Assembly (NCBI RefSeq): GCF_000739735.1
Contig: NZ_BBJF01000004.1
Coordinates: 806,001 to 870,000, forward strand
Length of the DNA: 64,000 bases
Reading direction: 5' to 3'
From: Paraburkholderia ginsengisoli NBRC 100965
Lineage (GTDB): Bacteria > Pseudomonadota > Gammaproteobacteria > Burkholderiales > Burkholderiaceae
Each line of letters begins with the position of its first letter. Within the stretch, counting starts at the first letter, position 1. A program made the translations under genes and the position numbers. Positions 37,547 to 47,764 of the stretch are shown piece by piece. Below the pieces are notes generated by a model, which did no database searches, had not been told where the DNA came from, and was given only the letters and a program-made list of their open reading frames with translations.

Positions 37547-38605
37547 TTATTGCGCGGGGAAAACGCGCAACGCACGCGGCACCGCGGTCACGCCATCGCC
37601 GACCGCCAGTTGCAGATCGCGCCACGATTCGCGGTCGAGTTCGGCTTCCAGCAGATTGCCTTCACGTCCCGCGAGTTCGACGCGCACGGAGCCCCCCAGC
37701 GTCACCACGCGCCGCACGTCGACGACGATCCCTTCGCGATGCCCCGCCGCCCGCGGATACAACTGCAGATCGTGCGGCCGCACATACGCGAACGCCGGAC
37801 CGCGGAAATCCGCCGTGATCGCAACGGGCAGCGCCGCACCGTCGACCACGAAGCCGCTCGCGTCGACCTTGCCGTGCAGCCGGTTGGCCGCGCCGAGAAA
37901 CTCGTAGACGAACGAGGTCTGCGGATGGTCGTACACGTCCTGCGGACTGCCCACCTGCTCCACGTGACCGCGATTGAGCACGACGATGCGGTCGGCCACT
38001 TCGAGCGCTTCTTCCTGATCGTGCGTGACGAAGATCGTCGAGATATGCAGATCGTCATGCAGACGCCGCAGCCAGCTACGCAATTCCTTGCGCACCTTCG
38101 CATCGAGCGCGCCGAACGGTTCGTCGAGCAGCAGCACTTTCGGTTCGACCGCCAATGCGCGCGCCAACGCGATCCGTTGCCGCTGACCGCCGGACAGCTC
38201 CGACGGATAACGTTGCGCGAGCCAGTCGAGCTGCACGAGCTTCAGCAGTTCATGCACCTTCTCGCGGATCACCGCTTCCGACGGCCGCTCCTTGCGCGGC
38301 TTCACGCGCAAACCGAACGCGACGTTCTCGAACACCGTCATGTGCCGGAACAGCGCGTAATGCTGGAACACGAAGCCCACTTCACGCTCACGCGCGCCGA
38401 CCGTCGCGACGTCCTGACCTTGCAGCACGACCTGGCCGCCGTCCGCGTATTCGAGCCCGGCGATCACGCGCAACAAGGTGGTCTTGCCACAACCCGACGG
38501 CCCGAGCAGCGCAACCAGTTCGCCCGGCGGAAAATCGAGCGAGACGTTGTCGAGCGCGACGAAATCGCCGAAGCGCTTTTGCAGGTTACGAACGGTGATA
38601 CCCAT
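37547..38605 (-). CDS. cysA: Sulfate/thiosulfate ABC transporter ATPase
   Basis: 352 residues. Walker [10 protein letters not shown] (35-43), signature LSGGQRQR, Walker [13 protein letters not shown] and the H-loop THDQEEA are present. A C-terminal TOBE-like regulatory domain runs from about 240. It drives sulfate import with CysTW and Sbp. The ATG shares one base with the cysW stop (TAATG), so translation is coupled. The frame is open upstream inside cysW. Confidence 0.97.
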   Translation of the reverse strand: MGITVRNLQKRFGDFVALDNVSLDFPPGELVALLGPSGCGKTTLLRVIAGLEYADGGQVVLQGQDVATVGAREREVGFVFQHYALFRHMTVFENVAFGLRVKPRKERPSEAVIREKVHELLKLVQLDWLAQRYPSELSGGQRQRIALARALAVEPKVLLLDEPFGALDAKVRKELRSWLRRLHDDLHISTIFVTHDQEEALEVADRIVVLNRGHVEQVGSPQDVYDHPQTSFVYEFLGAANRLHGKVDASGFVVDGAALPVAITADFRGPAFAYVRPHDLQLYPRAAGHREGIVVDVRRVVTLGGSVRVELAGREGNLLEAELDRESWRDLQLAVGDGVTAVPRALRVFPAQ

Positions 38606-39669
38606 TACAGCTCTCCTTGCTTGAGCGGGTGTTGCTGCGATGCATGCGTCGCATTGACGGACTGCGAGAAAGAACGTGAAGCCGCTTGTGATCCCGATGC
38701 CGAGGCAACCGGCTGCGTCGGTGGTCCGGCGTACGCGGGCACATCGCGCGCGGCCGACAGTTCCGCCGACATATGACGCTCGGCGAGCAGCTTCAGGCCG
38801 AGCGTCACGAGTGCAAGCAAGGCCAGCACCGACGCCACGGCGAACGCCGCCGAGAAGTTGTATTCGTTGTAGAGGATCTCGACGTGCAGCGGCATCGTGT
38901 CGGTCTGGCCGCGAATATGGCCCGACACGACCGACACCGCGCCGAACTCGCCCATCGCCCGCGCATTGCACAGGATCACGCCGTACAGCAGACCCCATTT
39001 GATGTTCGGCAACGTGACGCGACGGAAGATCTGCCAGCCCGACGCGCCCAGCACGTGCGCGGCTTCTTCTTCGTCGTTGCCCTGCGCCTGCATCAGTGGA
39101 ATCAGTTCGCGCGCGACGAACGGGAACGTCACGAAGATCGTCGCCATCACGATGCCCGGCACCGCGAAGATGATCTGCACGTCATGCGCCTGCAGCCACG
39201 GGCCGAACCAGCCCTGCGCGCCGAACATCAGCACGTAGATCAAACCCGAGATCACCGGCGACACCGAGAACGGCAAATCGATCAGCGTGGTCAGCAGCGC
39301 CTTGCCACGGAATTCGAACTTGGCGATACACCACGACGCCACCAGGCCGAACACGAGATTCAGCGGCACCGCGATCGCGGCGGTGATCACGGTCAGCTTG
39401 ATCGCCGCGAGCGCATCCGGATCGGCGAGCGCTTCGAAATAGAACGCGAGGCCCTTGTTCAACGCCTGATAGAACACGGCCACCAGCGGCACGACCAGAA
39501 ACAGCGAAAGAAACAGCAGCGCGATACCGGTCAGCAGCCAGCGCACCAGCGGCCGTTCGGTCACCGGGTCGGGCCGGCGCGCGACGTTCAGCGGCGCGCG
39601 CGGAGCGACAGCCACAGCCGCGCCGCCCTGCTCCGTTCGATTCACGTCATGCGTGGAACGGCCGCTCAT
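38605..39669 (-). CDS. cysW: Sulfate ABC transporter permease CysW
   Basis: 354 residues, longer than E. coli CysW because of an extra hydrophilic N-terminal segment (about 45 residues) and a Ser/Ala/Gln-rich C-terminal tail (about 40 residues). Six membrane helices and the EAA-loop [22 protein letters not shown] are clear. The start overlaps the stop of cysT (ATGA). It forms the membrane channel with CysT. Confidence 0.95.
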   Translation of the reverse strand: MSGRSTHDVNRTEQGGAAVAVAPRAPLNVARRPDPVTERPLVRWLLTGIALLFLSLFLVVPLVAVFYQALNKGLAFYFEALADPDALAAIKLTVITAAIAVPLNLVFGLVASWCIAKFEFRGKALLTTLIDLPFSVSPVISGLIYVLMFGAQGWFGPWLQAHDVQIIFAVPGIVMATIFVTFPFVARELIPLMQAQGNDEEEAAHVLGASGWQIFRRVTLPNIKWGLLYGVILCNARAMGEFGAVSVVSGHIRGQTDTMPLHVEILYNEYNFSAAFAVASVLALLALVTLGLKLLAERHMSAELSAARDVPAYAGPPTQPVASASGSQAASRSFSQSVNATHASQQHPLKQGEL

Positions 39670-40565
39670 TGCACACCTCCGCCGATCACCGCGACACTCG
39701 TTGACGCACCGGGCGCCGGGCCCGCGCTGCCGCGACTCGTGCGACGCTGCAAGTACCACTGCAAGGTGTTGATGAACAACAGCATCAGGAACGACACCAC
39801 CAGCATCACCACGGCGAGCGCGGTCGCGCCGGCGTAGTCGTATTGTTCGAGCTTGGTGATGATCAGCAGCGACGTGATCTCCGACTTCATCGGCACGTTG
39901 CCGGCGATGAAGATCACCGAGCCGTATTCGCCGAGCGCGCGCGCGAACGCCAGCGCGAAGCCCGTCAGCAGCGCCGGGAACACGGCCGGCAGCACGACGC
40001 GGCGAAACGTCAGCCAGCGCGTCGCGCCGAGGCACGCGGCGGCCTCTTCCTGCTCGCGCTCGAACTCTTCGAGCACCGGCTGCACCGTGCGCACGACGAA
40101 CGGCAAACCGATGAAGGTCAGCGCGACCAGCACGCCCGCCGGCGTGAACGCGATCTTGATGCCGAGCGGTTCGAGAAACTGTCCGATCCAGCCGTTGCCC
40201 GAGTACACCGCCGCGAGTGAAATGCCGGCGACCGACGTGGGCAGTGCGAACGGCAGATCGACCACCGCATCGACGATCCGCTTGAACGGGAACGTGTAGC
40301 GCACCAGCACCCACGCGACCAGAAAGCCGAACACCGCATTGATCAGCGCGCCGCCGAGCGCCGAGAAGAACGTCAGCCGATACGACGCGAGCACCCGTGG
40401 CGACGTGACCGCGCGCACGAACTGATCCCAGTCGAGCGTCGCAGTCTTGAGAAAGGTCGCCGCAAGCGGAATCAGCACCACGAGGCTCAGATAAGCCACC
40501 GTGATGCCGAGTGTCAGGCCAAAGCCGGGCAAGGCGCTCGGCTTTCGGAAGGTCAACGTCGTCAT
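39666..40565 (-). CDS. cysT: Sulfate ABC transporter permease CysT
   Basis: 299 residues with six membrane helices and the EAA-loop [21 protein letters not shown]. The region [16 protein letters not shown] is typical of CysT/CysU. It heterodimerises with CysW. The gene lies 157 nt after sbp, with a hairpin in the gap that could lower its expression relative to the binding protein. Confidence 0.96.
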   Translation of the reverse strand: MTTLTFRKPSALPGFGLTLGITVAYLSLVVLIPLAATFLKTATLDWDQFVRAVTSPRVLASYRLTFFSALGGALINAVFGFLVAWVLVRYTFPFKRIVDAVVDLPFALPTSVAGISLAAVYSGNGWIGQFLEPLGIKIAFTPAGVLVALTFIGLPFVVRTVQPVLEEFEREQEEAAACLGATRWLTFRRVVLPAVFPALLTGFALAFARALGEYGSVIFIAGNVPMKSEITSLLIITKLEQYDYAGATALAVVMLVVSFLMLLFINTLQWYLQRRTSRGSAGPAPGASTSVAVIGGGVQ

Positions 40566-40640
40566 GCTGGATACTCTTCAGGTTGATGCTGGCGGATTGA
40601 TCACCGGTCTTCGGCTGCCGGACCCGGATTCCGGTTAGCC

Positions 40641-40664
40641 AAAAGCGCGCCCATTGGGCGCGCT
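40641..40664 (-). terminator. Hairpin between sbp and cysT (possible partial terminator)
   Basis: AGCGCGCCC-aat-GGGCGCGCT on the minus strand, a perfect 9-bp stem with a 3-nt loop, followed by only three or four U. This fits partial termination or protection of the sbp 3' end, giving more binding protein than permease. Confidence 0.5.
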
Positions 40665-40722
40665 CGGAAGTGGCGCGTTGCCGCGCCGGTGTGTCGACGC
40701 CCATTTGGGCATCGGCAACGTG

Positions 40723-41763
40723 TTACTGCGGCTGGTAGATCGAATCGAACACGCCGCCGTCGGCAAAGTGCGTCTTCTGCGCGTTGGTCCAGCCGCCGAA
40801 CGAATCGTCCACCGTGTACAGCTTCAGCTTCGGAAACTTCGCGGTCAGCTCGGCCGGCACCTTGTTCGAACGCGGACGGTAGAAATTGCGCGCCGCGATC
40901 TCCTGGCCTTCCTCGCTATACAGGAAGTTCAGATACGCGTCGGCCAGCTTGCGCGTGCCGCGCTTCTCGACGACCTTGTCCACCACTGCCACCGGCGGCT
41001 CGGCCAGAATGCTCACCGACGGCACGACGATTTCAAACTTGTCCGGACCGAATTCCTTCAGCGACAGGAACGCTTCGTTTTCCCACGCAATCAGCACGTC
41101 GCCGATCCCGCGCTGCACGAAGCTGGTGGTCGCGCCGCGTGCGCCCGAATCCAGCACGCCGGCGTTCTTGTACAGCTTGCCGACGAATTCCTTCGCCTTC
41201 TGATCGTTGCCGCCCGGCTGATGCGCCGCATACGCCCACGCGGCAAGGTAGTTCCAGCGTGCGCCGCCCGAGGTCTTCGGATTCGGCGTGACGATCGACA
41301 CACCCGGCTTGATCAGATCGTCCCAGTCCTTGATGTGCTTCGGGTTGCCCTTGCGTACCAGAAACACGATCGTCGACGTGTACGGCGACGCGTTGTCCGG
41401 CAGACGCTTCTGCCAGCCCTTGTCGAGCAGGCCCTTGTTGGCGAGCGCGTCGATGTCGTAGGCGAGCGCCAGCGTGACCACGTCGGCCTGCAAACCGTCG
41501 AGCACCGAGCGCGCCTGTGCGCCTGAACCGCCATGCGACTGCTTGAAGGTGATCGTCTCGCCGGTCTTCGCCTTCCATTCCTTGCCGAACGCCTGGTTGA
41601 CGTCCTGATAGAGCTCGCGCGTCGGGTCGTAGGAGACGTTCAGCAGCGTCGTGTCGGCAGCGTGCGCCGTGCTCATCGCGCCGAGCGCGCCGGCCGCGCC
41701 GAACGCGAGCGCCGCGATGAGTTGCTTCGTTTTGTGTGCCAGCCCCGTGTGTCGATGATTCAT
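40723..41763 (-). CDS. sbp: Sulfate-binding periplasmic protein
   Basis: 346 residues. Signal peptide with cleavage after AHA (residue 35), then [18 protein letters not shown], the standard opening of mature Sbp/Cys[14 protein letters not shown] ([16 protein letters not shown]) and the [14 protein letters not shown] region contribute to the oxyanion pocket. It binds sulfate in the periplasm and passes it to CysTWA. It is first in the operon. Confidence 0.97.
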   Translation of the reverse strand: MNHRHTGLAHKTKQLIAALAFGAAGALGAMSTAHAADTTLLNVSYDPTRELYQDVNQAFGKEWKAKTGETITFKQSHGGSGAQARSVLDGLQADVVTLALAYDIDALANKGLLDKGWQKRLPDNASPYTSTIVFLVRKGNPKHIKDWDDLIKPGVSIVTPNPKTSGGARWNYLAAWAYAAHQPGGNDQKAKEFVGKLYKNAGVLDSGARGATTSFVQRGIGDVLIAWENEAFLSLKEFGPDKFEIVVPSVSILAEPPVAVVDKVVEKRGTRKLADAYLNFLYSEEGQEIAARNFYRPRSNKVPAELTAKFPKLKLYTVDDSFGGWTNAQKTHFADGGVFDSIYQPQ

Positions 41764-42034
41764 CTCAACTTTCTCCGCGTGTAGTCCGCTGAAAACAGCG
41801 TGTGGTGTTGTTCTGCGTCGCGGTCACGTGCACATGAGCGCCAACTGGAAGGCAGTCTATCGAAGGGCTTTCATCATTAAAAATAATGTTTATTCATTCT
41901 TTAATACGCAAAAGTGGTAATGACAGCTGGATAAGGCGTTGCGGCATGAAAACGGATGTTTCGGCGTTCGTGAGCGGCGTTGGAACGGCACCCAGGGTCG
42001 CGAACTTAAAGTAAAGCTTGAATTGCGCCGAATA

Positions 42035-42050
42035 CTGTATAAAAATACAG
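42035..42050 (+). promoter_or_regulatory. SOS (LexA) box 1
   Basis: CTGTATAAAAATACAG matches CTG-N10-CAG (CTGT-N8-ACAG) perfectly. A likely -10 (TATAAA, 42038-42043) lies inside it, so LexA would block RNA polymerase directly. Confidence 0.92.
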
Positions 42051-42054
42051 TCAC

Positions 42055-42070
42055 CTGTTCATACATACAG
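42055..42070 (+). promoter_or_regulatory. SOS (LexA) box 2
   Basis: CTGTTCATACATACAG, a second perfect CTGT-N8-ACAG. The centres of the two boxes are 20 bp apart, about two helical turns, as in autoregulated lexA genes. It ends 5 bp before the lexA ATG. Confidence 0.92.
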
Positions 42071-42075
42071 TGACC

Positions 42076-42726
42076 ATGACAAAACTCACCGCACGACAGC
42101 AGCAGGTTTTCGATCTGATCCGCCGGGCGATCGAACGCACCGGTTTTCCGCCCACCCGCGCGGAAATTGCCGCAGAGCTGGGCTTCAGCTCGGCCAACTC
42201 GGCAGAAGAACACCTGCGCGCGCTCGCTCGCAAGGGTGTGATCGAACTCGCGGCCGGCGCGTCACGCGGCATTCGCCTGCTGGCGGGACCGGAAGATTCG
42301 CCGCATCAGTTCACGCTGCCGCATCCCAGCATCATGCAACTGTCGCTGCCGCTGATCGGCCGGGTTGCCGCCGGTAGCCCGATCCTCGCGCAGGAACATA
42401 TCTCGCAGCACTACGCGTGCGACCCGGCGCTGTTCTCGAGCAAGCCCGACTACCTGCTGAAGGTGCGCGGGCTGTCCATGCGCGACGCGGGCATCTTCGA
42501 CGGCGACCTGCTCGCCGTGCAAAAGAAGAGTGAAGCGAAAGACGGCCAGATCATCATCGCCCGCCTCGGCGACGACGTCACGGTTAAGCGCCTGAAGCGC
42601 CGGCCGAACGGTCTCGAGCTGATCGCGGAGAACCCCGATTACGAGAACATCTTCGTGGAAACCGGCAGTGCGGAATTCGCATTGGAAGGCATTGCCGTGG
42701 GACTGATCCGTCCCGGCGAGTTCTGA
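42076..42726 (+). CDS. lexA: LexA repressor
   Basis: 216 residues from the ATG at 42076 (a GTG lies two codons earlier). The winged helix at 1-65 has [16 protein letters not shown]. The cleavage site is A99-G100 in GRVAAGSP, and the catalytic Ser134 (GLSMRDAG) and Lys171 (VTVKRLK) are in place. RecA-ssDNA triggers self-cleavage and opens the SOS regulon. No Shine-Dalgarno sequence is seen, because the second SOS box occupies that space. Confidence 0.98.
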   Translation: MTKLTARQQQVFDLIRRAIERTGFPPTRAEIAAELGFSSANSAEEHLRALARKGVIELAAGASRGIRLLAGPEDSPHQFTLPHPSIMQLSLPLIGRVAAGSPILAQEHISQHYACDPALFSSKPDYLLKVRGLSMRDAGIFDGDLLAVQKKSEAKDGQIIIARLGDDVTVKRLKRRPNGLELIAENPDYENIFVETGSAEFALEGIAVGLIRPGEF

Positions 42727-42787
42727 GCCACCGCGCCTGTTCGCCCCACCCCACGCTGCATCAACGTTGCATCGCCTGGAGAGACTC

Positions 42788-43132
42788 ATGGAACGCCTTG
42801 CCCGCCTGCTGCCTTTTCGCCAGTTCGGTCGTCTGCGCCATTTACGCAATCTGGTGCCTTGCTCGTTGATCGAGGCGCCCGCTCAAAGCAGCGCTTCGCT
42901 GTTCGACGCACCTGCTGAAGCGGCGAGCCTGCCGTCGTCGCTACCTGCATTTGCCCGCGTGTCGTTGAACTCGGGGTTGAATACGGCCGAGCCGGCCCGG
43001 CGCGCGCCGGTGCGGGTCTATCACGGACCGTCGCGCCTCATCATGGTCGGCACGGTCGACGCGGTCTGCCGCATGATCGATCGTTGCATTGCCGACGAAG
43101 CCAACGTGCATGGCGCGGTGTTCGAGTCGTGA
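42788..43132 (+). CDS. Hypothetical protein downstream of lexA
   Basis: 114 residues; no family recognised. It begins MERLARLLPFRQFGRLRHLRN (basic), has a low-complexity Ala/Ser middle, and ends in a more structured segment with VRVYHGPSRLIMVGTVDAV. GGAGAG precedes the ATG. It follows lexA by 62 nt on the same strand with no terminator, so it may be transcribed with lexA and thus be damage-inducible. It does not resemble SulA or ImuA. Confidence 0.65.
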   Translation: MERLARLLPFRQFGRLRHLRNLVPCSLIEAPAQSSASLFDAPAEAASLPSSLPAFARVSLNSGLNTAEPARRAPVRVYHGPSRLIMVGTVDAVCRMIDRCIADEANVHGAVFES

Positions 43133-43305
43133 TGAGCGTGTGCTGAATGCAAAGCGGCTGCGCGATGCCGCGCGCATGGCCTTCATGCATCGCCGTTTGT
43201 CCGGCTCGCTTTTCAGACCTGCTGTTCAGATATTTGCATAGAATGGGATTGTTTTTGCGGGGCCGTGGTCCACGTTAAATTCAATCTGATCGGGAGTTCC
43301 ATTCG

Positions 43306-43917
43306 ATGACAGGTCCGACACGCACCAAGGGCGCCGCCACCCGGCCGCTGATCATCACGTTGATTGTGGTGATCGTGATCGCAGTACTCGGCTTTGCTTA
43401 TGCGTCACCCTATATCGCGTTGAACAACCTCAAACGCGCGGCGGATGCGCGCGACACGCAAACCGTCAATCAGTACGTGGATTTTCCTGCGTTGCGCGAT
43501 AGCCTGAAGGAACAGATTATTGGCATGCTGAACCACCGGCTCGACGCGGACAGCAACAGTAAAATGGCGACCATTGGCGCCATGATCGGCGCGACGATAA
43601 TTGGTCCGCTAGTGGATGCCTATGCAACGCCGGACGGCGTCGCGGCCTTGCTGAACGGCATGCCGCCGCGCGGCGATCCAGGCGAGCAACCGACAGCGCC
43701 GCCTGCCGCAACGGCGGACGCACCTGCGTCTCCGCCTGCTGGCGACGCCCCTCATAACGCGCCGCCGCCGGAGCGGCAAATCACGTCGGGCTATCGCGGC
43801 CTCAACGAGTTCGCAGTCACCTACCGGCGCGGCGAAGGCGATGCACATTACTCGGCGATCTTCCGGCGCGAAGGCCTGTTCACGTGGAAGCTCGCCGCGC
43901 TCAATCTGAACGAGTAA
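43306..43917 (+). CDS. DUF2939 domain protein
   Basis: 203 residues. An N-terminal membrane helix at about 14-34 (LIITLIVVIVIAVLGFAYA) is followed by YIALNNLKRAADARD and VDFPALRDSLKEQI, which are typical of DUF2939. A Pro/Ala-rich linker at about 125-150 leads to a small C-terminal module. The bulk should face the periplasm. Function is unknown. GGGAG precedes the start. Confidence 0.82.
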   Translation: MTGPTRTKGAATRPLIITLIVVIVIAVLGFAYASPYIALNNLKRAADARDTQTVNQYVDFPALRDSLKEQIIGMLNHRLDADSNSKMATIGAMIGATIIGPLVDAYATPDGVAALLNGMPPRGDPGEQPTAPPAATADAPASPPAGDAPHNAPPPERQITSGYRGLNEFAVTYRRGEGDAHYSAIFRREGLFTWKLAALNLNE

Positions 43918-43921
43918 TACC

Positions 43922-43942
43922 GGCTGGCCGTGACGGCCAGCC
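43922..43942. other. Hairpin between convergent DUF2939 and uspA genes
   Basis: GGCTGGCC-gtgac-GGCCAGCC, 8-bp stem without a U-run on either strand. It lies 5 nt after the DUF2939 stop and may mark the transcript end or only stabilise it. Confidence 0.35.
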
Positions 43943-43982
43943 ACTCGTTGCATCCGTGCTCGTTCGTGCCCGGCAAGCCGCA

Positions 43983-44447
43983 TCAAGCCGCGGCTTGCTG
44001 CTGCTCTTGCGCGGAAGAACACGCCACCAGAATGCTGCACGAGACGCGATCGAGCAACGGCGTATTGCCGGCGCCCATCCACCAGCGCGACAAACCGGTG
44101 CGGCAACGATGCCCGACCACCACGAGGTCGACATGCAGATCGTTGGCGAGGTTGGCGATCTCGTCGATCGGATGACCGAACGCGAAATGCCCCTGTGCGT
44201 TGACGCCCCGCTCGGTGAGCCACTCCACCCCTTCCTGCAGGATGTCGCGGGCCGTCTTTTCGAAGCTGCCGCAGGCCACGTCGGTCAGCAGGCCCGCGCT
44301 TTGCGCGATGCTGGAGCGCATGTCGACCACGGACAGCAGATGCGTTTCGGCCTTCAGGTCCAACGCGAGATCGGCGCCGCAACGCAGCGCTTTGCGGCCT
44401 TCGCGCGAGCCGTCGTAGCACAGCAGAATTTTTTGGTAGCTCGCCAT
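43983..44447 (-). CDS. Universal stress protein UspA family
   Basis: 154 residues. The opening MASYQKILLCYDGSREGRKAL and the ATP-binding-type GHRCRTGLSRWWMG region mark a Usp domain, although the usual G-2x-G-9x-G-S/T motif is imperfect (GHRCRTGLSRWWMGAGNTPLL). AGGGGAG sits 6 nt before the ATG at 44447, which I prefer to the ATG at 44453 that abuts it. The final AQEQQQAAA tail is low-complexity. The role is stress survival; the exact ligand is unknown. Confidence 0.88.
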   Translation of the reverse strand: MASYQKILLCYDGSREGRKALRCGADLALDLKAETHLLSVVDMRSSIAQSAGLLTDVACGSFEKTARDILQEGVEWLTERGVNAQGHFAFGHPIDEIANLANDLHVDLVVVGHRCRTGLSRWWMGAGNTPLLDRVSCSILVACSSAQEQQQAAA

Positions 44448-44758
44448 GGTCATCTCCCCTCGCGCGGGACGCGCGGTCTGAATGAATCATGGTGCGCCGC
44501 AATTCAGCTTGCAAGGGATGGAAAACGCTAAGTGCGCGACGCGGGCGCCCTAAACCGGTGCGCGCGGGGCTGGCGCGACGTTGCGTCGTCGCGGCGAGCG
44601 GCAGCGGCAGGCATGCGGCAGCGCAAAACGCGGCCTCCGCATAGCGCGTTGCCTGCCCGCCCGGCTTGACCATCAGCCGGAACGTCAGCCTGCCGATGTC
44701 CTAGAATAGGCGGCCTTCCCGCCTATAGCGTCGTCTCTCCCGGAGCCTTGTTCGAGCC
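44448..44758. other. Divergent region between uspA and the ABC exporter
   Basis: The 311 nt hold no gene. A possible -10 (TAGAAT, 44702-44707) precedes the ABC exporter gene. Nothing else stands out. Confidence 0.45.
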
Positions 44759-45673
44759 ATGCCTGAAGCCGCGATTGAATTTCACCAGGTCAAGAAAAGC
44801 TATGGCGAAAAGACTGTCGTCGATGGTCTGTCGTTTCATGTCGACGCCGGCGAATGTTTCGGCCTGCTCGGCCCGAACGGCGCGGGCAAGACGACCACGT
44901 TGCGCATGCTGCTCGGCATCGCAGCGCCGGACGCGGGCACGATCCGTCTGTGCGGCGAACCGATCCCCGGCCGTGCGCGCGTCGCGCGGGCGCGCGTCGG
45001 CGTGGTGCCGCAGTTCGACAACCTCGATCCCGATTTCACCGTGCGCGAGAACCTGCTGGTGTTCGGCCGCTACTTCGGCCTGAGCGCCGCGCAATGCCGC
45101 GCGGTGGTGCCGTCGCTGCTCGAATTCGCGCGACTGGAGAGCAAGGCGGATGCGCGCGTGAGCGAGCTGTCCGGCGGCATGAAGCGGCGCCTCACGCTGG
45201 CGCGCGCGCTCGTCAACGATCCGGACGTTCTGATCATGGACGAACCGACCACCGGCCTCGATCCGCAGGCACGGCATCTGATCTGGGAGCGGCTGCGTTC
45301 GTTGCTCGCGCGCGGCAAGACCATCCTGCTGACGACCCACTTCATGGAAGAAGCCGAGCGGCTCTGTCACCGGCTGTGCGTGATCGAAGAAGGACGCAAG
45401 ATCGCCGAGGGCGCACCGAGCGAACTGATCGCCTCCGAGATCGGCTGCGATGTCATCGAGATCTTCGGCCCCGATCCCATTGCGTTGCGCGACGAACTCG
45501 CGCCGCTCGTTGAACGGACCGAGATCAGCGGCGAGACGCTGTTCTGCTACGTGAACGACGCGCAGCCCGTGCACGCGCGGCTCAAGCAGCGCGCCGATCT
45601 GCGCTATCTGCATCGTCCGGCGAATCTGGAGGACGTGTTTCTGAGGCTCACTGGCCGCGAGATGCAGGATTGA
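44759..45673 (+). CDS. ABC exporter ATPase, NodI type
   Basis: 304 residues. Walker [10 protein letters not shown] (38-46), [32 protein letters not shown] and the H-loop [11 protein letters not shown] follow the NodI/DrrA family. In rhizobia NodI with NodJ exports lipochitin Nod factors. In Burkholderia-group bacteria the homologous pair is widespread outside nod clusters and its substrate is unknown. No nodABC genes are nearby, so Nod-factor export should not be assumed. Confidence 0.92.
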   Translation: MPEAAIEFHQVKKSYGEKTVVDGLSFHVDAGECFGLLGPNGAGKTTTLRMLLGIAAPDAGTIRLCGEPIPGRARVARARVGVVPQFDNLDPDFTVRENLLVFGRYFGLSAAQCRAVVPSLLEFARLESKADARVSELSGGMKRRLTLARALVNDPDVLIMDEPTTGLDPQARHLIWERLRSLLARGKTILLTTHFMEEAERLCHRLCVIEEGRKIAEGAPSELIASEIGCDVIEIFGPDPIALRDELAPLVERTEISGETLFCYVNDAQPVHARLKQRADLRYLHRPANLEDVFLRLTGREMQD

Positions 45674-45762
45674 AGACGCGCATTCACGAGAGCCCTTCGA
45701 CTCGCCAGCGCCAGTCAACAGTCAGCCAGTCAGCGCTATAACGACACAGCACGAGACACGCA

Positions 45763-46593
45763 ATGGACGCACGCACTTACGACACCCCGGGCGATAACAC
45801 GCCATCGAAGCAGGAGCCCTTCGCCGCGTTCCCGGCCAACGCCGTGAACTGGATCGCGGTATGGCGGCGCAACTATCTCGTGTGGAAGAAGCTCGCGCTG
45901 GCATCGATGTTCGGCAATCTCGCCGATCCGATGATCTATCTGTTCGGTCTCGGCTTCGGGCTCGGGCTGATGGTCGGGCACGTCGACGCCGTGTCGTACA
46001 TCGCGTTTCTGGCGGCGGGCACGGTGGCGTCGAGCGTGATGATGTCGGCGAGTTTCGAGTCGATGTATTCGGGCTTCTCGCGCATGCACGTGCAGCGCAC
46101 GTGGGAGGCGATCATGCACACGCCGCTCACGCTTGGCGACATCGTGCTCGGCGAGGTGATCTGGGCAGGCAGCAAGTCGATGCTGTCGGGCGCGGCGATC
46201 ATGCTGGTGGCTGGCGCGTTGGGCTACGCGAATTTTCCGTCGATGCTGCTGGCGTTGCCAGTCATCATCCTGACCGGGCTCGCGTTCGCGAGCATCGCGA
46301 TGGTGGTGACGGCGCTCGCGCCGTCGTACGACTTCTTCATGTTTTACCAGACGCTGGTGTTGACGCCGATGCTGTTGCTGTCCGGCGTGTTCTTTCCCGC
46401 ATCGCAACTGCCCGCGGCCGCGCGCGCCGTCACCGAGGTGTTGCCGCTCGCGCATGCGGTCGATCTGATTCGCCCAGCGATGCTCGGGCGGCCGCTCGAC
46501 CATGCGCTGCTGCATCTGCTCGTGCTGGCCGCTTATGCGGTGGGCGGGTTTGTCGTGTCGGCGATTCTGTTTCGACGCAGGATGATGAAATAA
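45763..46593 (+). CDS. ABC-2 type permease, NodJ type
   Basis: 276 residues with six membrane helices. The segments [29 protein letters not shown] and [14 protein letters not shown] are typical of NodJ/ABC-2 permeases. It starts 89 nt after the ATPase gene and must form the exporter with it. The N-terminal 30 residues are hydrophilic. Substrate unknown. Confidence 0.92.
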   Translation: MDARTYDTPGDNTPSKQEPFAAFPANAVNWIAVWRRNYLVWKKLALASMFGNLADPMIYLFGLGFGLGLMVGHVDAVSYIAFLAAGTVASSVMMSASFESMYSGFSRMHVQRTWEAIMHTPLTLGDIVLGEVIWAGSKSMLSGAAIMLVAGALGYANFPSMLLALPVIILTGLAFASIAMVVTALAPSYDFFMFYQTLVLTPMLLLSGVFFPASQLPAAARAVTEVLPLAHAVDLIRPAMLGRPLDHALLHLLVLAAYAVGGFVVSAILFRRRMMK

Positions 46594-46734
46594 GCCTGGG
46601 TCGCTGCGGAAGATGAAGTAGCGGATGCGGATGCAGGCTAAGCGCCGCACGACCGCGGCACCCGATGAGCGCGCTGCAACGGGTCCTGCCGCGTCGGCAT
46701 AAGCCCGCGCATGCGCGGCCAGGAACGACTCGCT

Positions 46735-47157
46735 TCAGTCCTCGTCGTCCGTCCACGGAATGTCGACGTCGGAGATGAACGCCACCGTCGCGAACGGGCC
46801 GCCATCCTGACGCCCGATCTTGCCGTCGGCGCGCTGCCATTCGACGCGAAACACCGTGCCCGGATCATCGGCGATCAATCGCACCGTGCGGACTTCATCC
46901 GGGTCGGCGTCCTCCACGGGGCCGTCGAGCGAGACCTGCAATTCCTGCGGCCACAAGCCATCGGCCGGATCGTAAATCTTGTCGCCGTCGGGAATCAGCG
47001 TGAACGCTTCGACGCCGATGGTCGCCGACGCATCGACGATCATCTTGCCCAGCGCACGCAGCAACGCTGTGGCCCGTGCCGAATTCGCCTGACGGATTGC
47101 CAGATCCCCGCGCGTCAGCGCCTGCTCGAGTTTTGGGTTTGTTTTTTGTTGCGCCAT
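46735..47157 (-). CDS. Conserved hypothetical protein
   Basis: 140 residues, no family recognised. It starts MAQQKTNPKLEQALTRGDLAI, has a helical N-terminal third and a beta-rich remainder (FRVEWQRADGKIGR), and ends in an acidic IPWTDDED. The composition is that of a real soluble cytoplasmic protein. It converges on the ABC permease gene. Confidence 0.7.
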   Translation of the reverse strand: MAQQKTNPKLEQALTRGDLAIRQANSARATALLRALGKMIVDASATIGVEAFTLIPDGDKIYDPADGLWPQELQVSLDGPVEDADPDEVRTVRLIADDPGTVFRVEWQRADGKIGRQDGGPFATVAFISDVDIPWTDDED

Positions 47158-47764
47158 TCGATGTCCTGAGTCCTATCGCTCGGTTGTGCGCGACACGCCG
47201 CGTTGCCTGCGTGGCGCGCTCCATTTTTCGGGCTGAATCCTACCACTGCTGCCCCGCGAGGGGACGTCGTTCCGGCTTGCATGGCAGCATCGCCGGCCGC
47301 GCAGCGCGCTCGCAGTGAGCTTCATCCCGGTCGTCTCCGTCCACCTCAGTTTAGGTCGCGAAACGGTTTCCGGCTGGGACATTTGCCTTTCGGCCGGTCG
47401 CGGCGTGACGCAGACTGTGGCGCGATGCCCTGAGCGTGACGATATCTGGCGCGACGGATCTGAGCCGCTCGTGAGGATCTGACTGATCGACGCAAGGGTT
47501 TCCGGGCTGTCTGCTATCGCGGGAGTTCCATGCGGCGAAGAATCGGCACGCGCTTCAGGTAGCAGTCCTGGCAAAGCAGGACTATCCGCGAATGACGTCT
47601 GCGCGCTCCGCAAGACTGATAGAGCCAGTGAAGCTGGCAAGGCAAATCAAAGCAAATTTCAACCGCCCCGGCGCTCACGCCGGGGCAAGCTGCAACGTGA
47701 GTTCAAGCCTGGTTCGACACGAACTCGACCCACGACTCTTGAACCCGCGCATGAACCTGGCGCA
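47158..47764. other. Non-coding stretch between two minus-strand genes
   Basis: About 600 nt with only unconvincing frames (for example 47173-47640 minus, rich in Ser/Arg). A perfect hairpin GCCCCGGCG-ctca-CGCCGGGGC at 47665-47686 lies about 80 nt beyond the aldo-keto reductase stop, without a U-run. It may mark that transcript's end. Confidence 0.45.

Larger units (their letters stand above)
41764..42075. other. Divergent control region of sbp and lexA
   Basis: Contains an AT-rich block at about 41870-41925, the obvious place for CysB binding and the sbp promoter, and two SOS boxes next to lexA (listed separately). No gene is present. Confidence 0.6.

Noticed and set aside
36434..38776. 780-codon plus-strand frame opposite cysB and cysA
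   Set aside because: Arg/Ala/His-rich shadow covering two well-identified minus-strand genes.
44759..46593. Nodulation gene cluster
   Set aside because: Only an NodI/NodJ-like pair is present; no nodABC, and such pairs are common in non-nodulating Burkholderia.
47173..47640. 155-codon minus-strand frame in the gap before the aldo-keto reductase gene
   Set aside because: Ser/Arg/Pro composition, no motif, no ribosome site.
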